Of a stretch of DNA of 64,000 nt, positions 58,065-64,000 are shown in pieces. Source of the DNA: Streptomyces flaveus (GTDB lineage Bacteria > Actinomycetota > Actinomycetes > Streptomycetales > Streptomycetaceae); assembly GCF_014647675.1 (NCBI RefSeq), contig NZ_BMPQ01000018.1:107725-171724 (forward strand), read 5' to 3'. A program made the position numbers and the translations under genes. The notes beneath the pieces were generated by a model. It had not been told where the DNA came from and ran no database searches. It worked only from the letters and a program-made list of their open reading frames with translations. Numbering within the stretch: position 1 is the stretch's first letter; each line of letters opens with the position of its first letter.

Positions 58065-59774
58065 TCAATTCGCCGCTGTGAAACCAGCGCACAGGATGCT
58101 CGAGTAGTCATTGGGGGCCTGGACGTGGTGGAACTGCACGGTCCAGTCGCCGGGGTCGCTGGTGAGAGGGATGGCGGGGCTCGACTTACGGCCGCCGACC
58201 AGCCAAGTGCGGAAGTCGTCGGGGTACGTGACGAACTTCCACTTGTTCGGACCGGCGCCCCCGTAGAGGTCGACCGGCTTACTGGTGTAGCCCACGTTCG
58301 GGTTGGCGCTCAGCAGCCCCTCGACGGGCTTTCCGGTGTCCGGATCGATGTCGTGGGGCGGCTTGACGCTGATGGCGACGTAGTACGGCTCTTTGCTGTC
58401 CTCGGCGGTCGCCGCCTTGTCGGCAACCCCGATCTGCACTTTGTCGTTGAACGTGACGGTCGCCGGGTCCTTGGGGCCCGGATCGTCGGGATCAGCGATG
58501 GAGTGCAGGAAGCTCTCACTCGGCCGCTCTTCGTACGGCAGGTTGCACTGCCCCTTCGCCGAGTCCCAGAGGTTGCGGTCAGGCTTGTCCTCCGCGTAAG
58601 CGGGCGCGCCGCCCTTCCCCGATCCGGACGACGGCGAACTGGCCGCAGACGTAGGCGACTTGTCGGCGCTCGCACTGCTGTCGCCACCGTCGCCGTCCTT
58701 GTCATTCCCCCGCGGGATCAGGACGAAGGCCACCCCGACCCCCACCACGAGGCCCACCGCCACGGCGACCGTCCAGGGCCGGGTACGGCGACGCGTCGGC
58801 TGGGAGAGCTGGGTGGGCGTGTATCCATAGGCACTCGGGGCTGAGGCCGTCGGCAACTCGTGCGATCCCATGGGCGGGACAGCCGGAGCCGGCGGAACGC
58901 CCTGAGGCGGCGTCTGCGGCACCGCCTCCCCAAGTTCCGCGAGCTTCCCGTAGAAAGGGTCCTCGACCAGGGCCGCCCGCACCCCGCACCGCGCGATGAC
59001 CTCGGCGAGAGCGGGCCGCGCCGCCGGGTCCTTGGCGACGCAGGCCTCGACGAGCTGCGCCAACTGCGGTTCCACGCCCGCGAGATCGATGCGCTCGTGA
59101 ACGGCTCGATAGCTCACCCCGGCGGGCTCACCCATGCCGAACGGGGGCCGCCCGGTCGCCGCGTACGCAAGCGTCGCGCCGAGCGCGAACACGTCCGCCG
59201 CCGGCCCGACATCGTTGCGTATCAGCACCTCGGGAGCGGTGAAACCGGGCGTGCCGGGCGCGAACCCCGCCTCCGTGAGCGCCGTCTGCCCGGCACCTCG
59301 CGCGATCCCGAAGTCGATGAGCTGTGGCCCCTGGGCCGCGAGGATGACGTTCTGCGGCTTGAGGTCCCGGTGCGTGACACCGTGTTCGTGCACCGCCGCG
59401 AGACCTTCCGCAAGCGCGGCGAACAGCCCTCGGCATGTCTCGGGCGGCAGCGGCCCGCGCGCGGCGACGGCCCCGCTGAGCGTCGGCCCCGACACGTACT
59501 CGGTGGCGAGCCAGTAAGGCACGGCATCCAGCGACGCGTCGATGAGATTCGCCGTGTACGCACTCCGCACCGCCCGCGCGGTCTCCACCTCACGCCGGAA
59601 CCGGGCCAGCGCCTCCGGGTGGTCGGTGATCTCGTCCCGGATCACTTTGAGCGCCACGAGCCGTCCACCCGGCGACCGGCCGAGGTACACCTGCCCCATG
59701 CCGCCCGCGCCAAGCCGGGCGAGCAACGTGTACGAGCCTATGTGAGCAGGATCCCGATCTTTGAGTGCGTCCAC
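58065..59774 (-). CDS. Serine/threonine protein kinase, PASTA-less
   Basis: 569 residues. Hanks-type kinase domain (GAGGMGQVYLGR, catalytic HRDLKPQN, DFG in LIDFGIARG), Pro-rich linker, one transmembrane helix (about 331-350) and an extracytoplasmic domain of about 220 residues with two Cys that I cannot assign. No PASTA repeat. It is 56 bp upstream of the cell-wall hydrolase gene on the same strand. Confidence 0.92.
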   Translation of the reverse strand: MDALKDRDPAHIGSYTLLARLGAGGMGQVYLGRSPGGRLVALKVIRDEITDHPEALARFRREVETARAVRSAYTANLIDASLDAVPYWLATEYVSGPTLSGAVAARGPLPPETCRGLFAALAEGLAAVHEHGVTHRDLKPQNVILAAQGPQLIDFGIARGAGQTALTEAGFAPGTPGFTAPEVLIRNDVGPAADVFALGATLAYAATGRPPFGMGEPAGVSYRAVHERIDLAGVEPQLAQLVEACVAKDPAARPALAEVIARCGVRAALVEDPFYGKLAELGEAVPQTPPQGVPPAPAVPPMGSHELPTASAPSAYGYTPTQLSQPTRRRTRPWTVAVAVGLVVGVGVAFVLIPRGNDKDGDGGDSSASADKSPTSAASSPSSGSGKGGAPAYAEDKPDRNLWDSAKGQCNLPYEERPSESFLHSIADPDDPGPKDPATVTFNDKVQIGVADKAATAEDSKEPYYVAISVKPPHDIDPDTGKPVEGLLSANPNVGYTSKPVDLYGGAGPNKWKFVTYPDDFRTWLVGGRKSSPAIPLTSDPGDWTVQFHHVQAPNDYSSILCAGFTAAN

Positions 59775-59968
59775 CGAACCGACCTTGCCATACAGGTCAG
59801 TTCACCGTCGCCCTCCGCCCAACGATTTACCAGGTCTACGGGTCCGCAGTCTCGCGGTAGAGCACGAGGGCTTCGCTTCCGAACGGGGGAAATCCGGACC
59901 GGCCAGGTGCGAGGAATCATGGCCCGGTCTGACGAACACCTGTGAACCGCCGCACTACGAGAGCCGCG

Positions 59969-60577
59969 CTACGCGTCGGCGGCCCGCCCGGCCCGCGGCG
60001 AAGGGCCATACACAGGGAAATGATCCGTGGCGACCTCGAAACCAAGCGGCGCGGGAAGCGGCACCGGCTCCCCGAACTTGCCGGGCGACACGTCCTGATA
60101 GGCGCCGTTGTCCGGACGGGTGTGCAGAGCCCAGGTGCCCTTGCGGGGGTCGACGACGAGAAGAACAGGCACGCGCGCGACCGCGTACCAGTCGGCCTTG
60201 TCCCTGATCTCGCGGGACTTCTCGGAACTTGAGATGACCTCGACAGCGAGCGCCGCGTCCTCGGGGGCGGCCAGCCAGTCGTCGTCCTCCGTCCACTCCA
60301 GGGGCAGGACGATCAGGTCCGGCGTGACGTAGTCGTCCGGATCGTCCGGCAACGCGATCGAGGACATCTCGAACGCGCCCAACCCGTTGGGAAGTTGTGT
60401 GCCGAGTTGCTGCCGCAGCCCCACCACGACGCCCACGTGCTTCCCCCGACGGGCAGGGGACATGACGAGCTTCCCGCCCACGATCTGCACCCGCAGCCCC
60501 GTCACGCCCTCGATCGTCTCGGCGACCTCGCGCAGCTTCCCGGGCCGGGGTCGCGGGTACGCCCACGCACCCTTCAC
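59969..60577 (-). CDS. Uma2-family putative endonuclease
   Basis: 202 residues; DUF820/Uma2 domain with PD-(D/E)xK-like elements (TPDLIVLPLEW and LAVEVISSSEKSREIRDK). GTG 60577 overlaps the HATPase stop by 4 nt. Uma2 proteins are widespread in Streptomyces and cyanobacteria, and activity is not proven for most. Confidence 0.8.
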   Translation of the reverse strand: MKGAWAYPRPRPGKLREVAETIEGVTGLRVQIVGGKLVMSPARRGKHVGVVVGLRQQLGTQLPNGLGAFEMSSIALPDDPDDYVTPDLIVLPLEWTEDDDWLAAPEDAALAVEVISSSEKSREIRDKADWYAVARVPVLLVVDPRKGTWALHTRPDNGAYQDVSPGKFGEPVPLPAPLGFEVATDHFPVYGPSPRAGRAADA

Positions 60578-61020
60578 CGCAGGCCACCCCTCTGACACTC
60601 GGCCCACAGCAGCTTGCCGCCCTCGGAGCCGGCCAGTTCGGTTGGTGGCGCGGAGGCGCCCCATGCGTCGGCGCAGGCTCGTACGAGGTGCAGGCCGCGG
60701 CCGTTCTCCGCGTCTGCCGCGGCTTCCGGAGGTACGTCCGTCGCGTCGCCGAAGCCGGGTGGGAGTCTCGGGTCGGAGTCCCATACGGCTACGTAGAGCC
60801 CGTTGGGCTCGGTGGAGCTGAGCCGGAGGCCGTACGGGCCCTTGGTGTGCAGGTGCGCATTGGTGAGGAATTCGGAGGCCAGCAGCTCAGCGGTGGAGGT
60901 GAGTTCGGTGAGGCCGTGGGCGGCCAGAACCGTACGGAGGGTCACGCGGGCGATACCCGGTGCGCGTGGATCGTGCGGGAGTTGGAGGGTGTAGGACCAG
61001 GGCGGGGATACGGTTGCCAT
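60574..61020 (-). CDS. HATPase-domain (RsbW-like) protein
   Basis: 148 residues with GHKL motifs: N-box SEFLTNAHLHT, G1 VWDSDPRLPP, G2 NGRGLHLVRA. Such single-domain ATPases in Streptomyces act as anti-sigma-like kinases or regulators and often sit next to XRE/DUF397 modules, as here. It is divergent from the XRE gene across a 16-bp palindrome. Confidence 0.85.
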   Translation of the reverse strand: MATVSPPWSYTLQLPHDPRAPGIARVTLRTVLAAHGLTELTSTAELLASEFLTNAHLHTKGPYGLRLSSTEPNGLYVAVWDSDPRLPPGFGDATDVPPEAAADAENGRGLHLVRACADAWGASAPPTELAGSEGGKLLWAECQRGGLR

Positions 61021-61153
61021 GGGAAGTCTCCTGGTTCGGAGGGAAGTTGGGTGGTTTGGGGTGAGGGTTGGTTACGTTGCCCAGTGACCGCGGTCGCTCC
61101 GTCGAGCGGGGTGCTTCTGGGTGGAGGCGCCGAGTTATAAGCTAGCGGCATCC

Positions 61154-61169
61154 GTGTAATGCATTACAC
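61154..61169. promoter_or_regulatory. 16-bp perfect palindrome GTGTAATGCATTACAC
   Basis: In the intergenic region between the HATPase and XRE genes, probably their shared operator. An AT-rich GAGTTATAAGCTAGC lies just left of it. Confidence 0.55.
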
Positions 61170-61205
61170 AGATTCCCTTAAATCCGTGAGACACCACCCG
61201 TGTGG

Positions 61206-62081
61206 GTGACCCGCAACGAGGAGGCGGACAAGCCCGTGAGAAGCAACCCGACGGGTCGTCAACTCCGCTTGGGCGTTGAGCTGCGCAAGCTTCGAGAGCA
61301 CGCAGGGCTGAATGCCACCGAGGCCGGTCAACTGCTTGGCGTCAAGCAAAACCAGATCAGCAACATGGAGGCCGGACGCGCGGGCGTGAGCCCTGAGCGC
61401 GTACGCACCATGGCCTGCCAGTACGAATGCTCGGACAAGGCGCTGATCGAAGCCATCGTCGGGATGACCGGCGACCGCAGGCGCGGCTGGTGGGAGCAGT
61501 ACCGCGAAATCCTGCCGAGCCCGCTACTCGACCTCGCCGAACTGGAGCACCACGCCCAGTCGTTGCGCACGACCGTCACGGCACGCATCCCCGGCCTGCT
61601 CCAGACCGTCGACCACGCTCGCGAGATCTTCCGCCAAGGCGTCACGGAACTCTCCCCGCCGGACATCGAGCACCGCATCTCGTTCCGCGTCAAGCGCCAG
61701 GCGGTGCTGTACAGGGATGACCCCACCCCGTACGAGGCGATCATCCACGAGGCGGCCTTGCGGATGAAGGTCGGCGGCTCGTCGGTGTCCCGACAGCAGC
61801 TCAAGCATCTGCTCGACGCAAGCGAGCGGGAACACATCACCTTGCGTGCCATCACGTTCGACGCCGGCGCCTACCCCGGGTCAGGCCAGTCCATCTATTA
61901 CGCACACGGCCCGGTGCCAGAACTCGACACAGTCCACCTGGACCAGTCCCACGGCCTCAAGTTCCTGGACGCCGAGTCCCAACTGCGCAAGTACCGCACC
62001 CTCTTCGAGCGGCTCGATGCCGTCGCCCTCGCACCCGACAAGACCCGAGACCTCATCAGCGCCGTCATCCACGACCTATAG
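61206..62081 (+). CDS. XRE-family regulator (second WhiJ-like module)
   Basis: 291 residues with an XRE helix-turn-helix (LRLGVELRKLREHAGLNATE, LLGVKQNQISNMEAGRAG) and the DUF5753 effector domain (IPGLLQTVDHAREIFRQ). GTG 61206 is chosen; 61236 (after GAGGAGG) is also plausible. It precedes two DUF397 genes, the full WhiJ-type arrangement. Confidence 0.9.
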   Translation: MTRNEEADKPVRSNPTGRQLRLGVELRKLREHAGLNATEAGQLLGVKQNQISNMEAGRAGVSPERVRTMACQYECSDKALIEAIVGMTGDRRRGWWEQYREILPSPLLDLAELEHHAQSLRTTVTARIPGLLQTVDHAREIFRQGVTELSPPDIEHRISFRVKRQAVLYRDDPTPYEAIIHEAALRMKVGGSSVSRQQLKHLLDASEREHITLRAITFDAGAYPGSGQSIYYAHGPVPELDTVHLDQSHGLKFLDAESQLRKYRTLFERLDAVALAPDKTRDLISAVIHDL

Positions 62082-62090
62082 GGAGCTCCC

Positions 62091-62285
62091 ATGAGTGCGT
62101 ACGCCTGGCAGAAGTCGACCTACTGCTCCGAGGGCGACTCCTGCGTACACGTTGCCGCACGTGTAGGTACGGTCCATCTGACCGAAAGCAGCGACCCCAC
62201 CGAAGCGATACTCGAGACCACCCCAACCGCACTCTCTGCTCTCCTCCACACCCTCAAGCACAAGGAAGAAACCCACCGTGGCTGA
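62091..62285 (+). CDS. DUF397 protein, first of two in tandem
   Basis: 64 residues with the DUF397 start WQKSTYCSEGDSCVHVA and VHLTESSDP. It begins 9 bp after the XRE gene and overlaps the next DUF397 by 8 nt. Confidence 0.85.
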   Translation: MSAYAWQKSTYCSEGDSCVHVAARVGTVHLTESSDPTEAILETTPTALSALLHTLKHKEETHRG

Positions 62286-62535
62286 CATCCCCCCGAACCT
62301 CGACTGGGTCCGCGCCGCACCCGAAGACGCCGAGGGCCCCGGCCCCTGGATCGAGATCGCCTTCGGCGAGGGAGACGACGGCGAAGCCCCCGTCTACATC
62401 CGCGAAACGAACGACCCGGACAACGTCGTCACCACCAACCGCCGCAAGTGGGACGCCTTCGTACTCGGCGTACAGGCAGGCGAGTTCGACCACTTCGTCG
62501 AAGGCCTTGAGGACGCGGAGAACAGCGCTCCGTAG
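62278..62535 (+). CDS. DUF397-like protein, second in tandem
   Basis: 85 residues, more diverged: WIEIAFGEGDDGEAPVYIRE and TTNRRKWDAFVLGVQAGEFD. GTG start overlaps the first DUF397 gene. Acidic overall. Confidence 0.75.
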   Translation: MADIPPNLDWVRAAPEDAEGPGPWIEIAFGEGDDGEAPVYIRETNDPDNVVTTNRRKWDAFVLGVQAGEFDHFVEGLEDAENSAP

Positions 62536-62542
62536 ATCGCGA

Positions 62543-62584
62543 GTCCGGCGGGTAGCCAACGTCGCCCACAGCAGCCCGCCGGAC
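62543..62584. terminator. Terminator between the XRE module and the MFS gene
   Basis: GTCCGGCGGG and CCCGCCGGAC arms with a 22-nt loop, between convergent genes. Confidence 0.6.
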
Positions 62585-62657
62585 ACCAACCTCCGGGGTG
62601 CTGGGGCGCAGGGTCCGGTGCGGACCGCACCAGGGCCGGGGCGTTCGGCGTAGGCAT

Positions 62658-63884
62658 TCATGAGGTCGTGCTCACGCGCTTGGCGGGGAAACCGTGTGCG
62701 CGAGCGGCGATCACGACGACCAGCACCGGCAGCAGAAGCGCAAGGACACTCCAGGGGAAGGAAGTGGTGCCGAGCAGGCCGAGGAGGATGCCACCGACGG
62801 CTCCGCCGCCGGCCATGGCCACGTTCCACAGAGTGACGAGCATGGCCTGCGCGGCGTCTGCCGCCTCGCCGCCCGCGTCGCCCACGGCAGTCTGCAGGAG
62901 GGTGGGGGCGCCACCCCATCCGAGGCCCCAGAGCGTGACCGCGGCGTAGACCAGGGCTGGACTGTCGGCCGGCACGGCCAGGATGGCGGCTGCCACGGCG
63001 ACCAGGAAGGCGCTGGCGATGGTGAGGGTGCGCAGCCGGCGGTTGATGTGAACGCCCACGATCCAGATGCTCACCAAGGAGGCGGCGCCGAAGACCAGCA
63101 GTACGAGGTCGGTGGAGCCGCCCATGCCGAGGTGGTCGAGGAACGTGGCGATGTAGGTGTACAGGATGGTGTGGGCCAGGACGAAGACCAGGGTGACGAA
63201 CAGGACTGCCGTCACGCCGGGGATGGTGAGCGTGCGCGGCATCGGGGTACGGCCCTCAGCCCGCTGTCCGGGGTAGTCCGGCACAGCCGCAGTGATCCAT
63301 ACGAGCAGGACGACGGTGAGCCCGGTCATGAGCAGGAACGCCACCTGCCAGTTCACCGCCTTGCCGATGAAGGTCCCCGCAGGCACGCCCATCGACAGCG
63401 CAATCGGAATGCCAGCCATAGCAATCGCAATGGCCTTGCCCTGCAGATGAACGGGTGCCATGCGGCGGGCGTATCCGGCGAGCAGTGCCCAGGCCAGACC
63501 CGCGGCCACACCGGCGGCGAATCGGGCCACCATGGTCAGGGGGTAGCTCGCCGAGAGGGCGGTGACGGTGTTCGCGACGGCGAAGCCTGTCATCGCCGTC
63601 AGCAGCAGACGCTTGCGCCGCCACCCTGCGGTGGCCGCGGTCAGAGGAATCGCCGTGAGTGCGGTCCCGATCGCATAGATTGTCACCGTCTGCCCCGTGG
63701 CGGATTCGCTGACGCCGAGGTCTGCACTCATCGCGGGCAGCAGACCCGCAGGCAGCGTCTCGGTCAGGCTGGTGATGAAGACGGCCGTGGCGAGTGCGAG
63801 GAGCGCTGGCAGGGGGAGTTTCCGGTCCTTGACCTCGATGTCAGAACCGGCTGTTCGTACGGGCTCCGTGGAGTGGGTTCGCAT
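62658..63884 (-). CDS. MFS transporter (DHA1-type exporter)
   Basis: 408 residues with twelve hydrophobic helices and the MFS-like loop GWRRKRLLLTAMTG. It resembles sugar-efflux or drug-export DHA1 members (LPLPALLALATAVFITSL...). It is divergent from a MerR gene, which probably controls it. ATG 63884 is chosen because the MerR-type promoter puts transcription start at or near it; TTG 63899 is an alternative. Confidence 0.88.
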   Translation of the reverse strand: MRTHSTEPVRTAGSDIEVKDRKLPLPALLALATAVFITSLTETLPAGLLPAMSADLGVSESATGQTVTIYAIGTALTAIPLTAATAGWRRKRLLLTAMTGFAVANTVTALSASYPLTMVARFAAGVAAGLAWALLAGYARRMAPVHLQGKAIAIAMAGIPIALSMGVPAGTFIGKAVNWQVAFLLMTGLTVVLLVWITAAVPDYPGQRAEGRTPMPRTLTIPGVTAVLFVTLVFVLAHTILYTYIATFLDHLGMGGSTDLVLLVFGAASLVSIWIVGVHINRRLRTLTIASAFLVAVAAAILAVPADSPALVYAAVTLWGLGWGGAPTLLQTAVGDAGGEAADAAQAMLVTLWNVAMAGGGAVGGILLGLLGTTSFPWSVLALLLPVLVVVIAARAHGFPAKRVSTTS

Positions 63885-63900
63885 GCTGGGTATGCTCAAA

Positions 63901-63924
63901 CCATCACATTGATGTGAAGGTCAA
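63901..63924. promoter_or_regulatory. MerR-type promoter/operator of the MFS gene
   Basis: Dyad CC-A-TCACAT-TG-ATGTGA-A-GG (63901-63920, one mismatch) next to TTGACC (-35, minus strand 63924-63919). A 19-bp spacer from that -35 to TTGAGC (63899-63894) is the long spacing of MerR-controlled promoters. Confidence 0.55.
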
Positions 63925-63949
63925 ATCGCCGGTCGATGAGGTAGATCAC

Positions 63950-64000
63950 GTGCGAATCGGAGAGCTGTCGGAACGTACTGGCACCCCCCGGCGGCTGCTG
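63950..64000 (+). CDS. MerR-family regulator, truncated by window end
   Basis: GTG 63950 with GAGG upstream begins the MerR helix-turn-helix VRIGELSERTGTPRRLL. Only 17 codons are in the window, so the effector domain is unseen. Divergent from the MFS gene. Confidence 0.75.
   Translation, partial: MRIGELSERTGTPRRLL

Noticed and set aside
1..64000. CRISPR array, tRNA or rRNA genes
   Set aside because: No spaced repeat array, and no cloverleaf or rRNA-like sequence was recognised on either strand by eye.

Overview
The window is chromosomal DNA of very high GC with the codon bias and gene style of a Streptomyces. Markers that support this are the c-di-GMP-responsive anti-sigma RsiG, the nitrogen regulator GlnR, the nickel regulator Nur, mycothiol synthase MshD, actinobacterial CsoR, two WhiJ-like XRE/DUF397 modules, many GTG starts, 1 to 8 nt start/stop overlaps, and an exact match to the Streptomyces parS consensus. 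From memory, gene order follows the S. coelicolor SCO413x-SCO418x core region; no alignment was run.

Region 1 (1-13 kb) is housekeeping: a YcnI-type copper protein, a lipoprotein carbonic anhydrase, RsiG, Dtd, YgfZ, Nur, a nitrobindin-like protein, a 33-aa membrane microprotein, DsrE, VOC and DUF3099 proteins. Then comes a sulfur operon (27-aa leader peptide, thiosulfate sulfurtransferase, DUF1416), DUF2993, a ThiS-like protein, a hydrolase and the divergent glnR. Region 2 (13-18 kb) holds a LacI regulator and an HtrA protease with an OmpR-type response regulator and kinase (MprAB/PepD-like). The htrA promoter carries three 11-bp direct repeats and a 13-bp inverted repeat.

Region 3 (18-29.7 kb) is accessory. 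It has a DUF6247/RelE-like pair (putative toxin-antitoxin), a second DUF6247 gene whose partner is cut to a 5-codon stub, an XRE/DUF397 pair, two coupled small genes, an ECF sigma factor with a CU044_5270-type membrane protein, an ATP-grasp enzyme, an orphan Imm49-like protein, a PucR regulator and a secreted beta-rich protein. Two near-identical 60-bp palindromes bracket 4.4 kb of it.

Region 4 (29.7-41.5 kb) has a second DUF2993 protein, a secreted 5'-nucleotidase, mshD, and two divergent ABC export operons: one led by an ECF sigma/zinc-finger anti-sigma pair, the other by a YtrA-type GntR regulator with a clear operator.

Region 5 (41.5-54.3 kb) is a phosphate/polyphosphate neighbourhood: ppk, CHAD and Nudix genes, Pit transporter plus DUF47 accessory, csoR, and pstSCAB with a PhoP-type promoter. 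A lipoprotein gene here is broken by a C8 homopolymer frameshift. Region 6 (54.3-64 kb) has a parS site, an FAD oxidoreductase, a PAP2 phosphatase, a cell-wall hydrolase, a Ser/Thr kinase, a Uma2/HATPase/XRE/DUF397/DUF397 cluster, and an MFS exporter divergent from a MerR regulator cut by the window end. No rRNA, tRNA, CRISPR array, transposase or prophage gene was seen.
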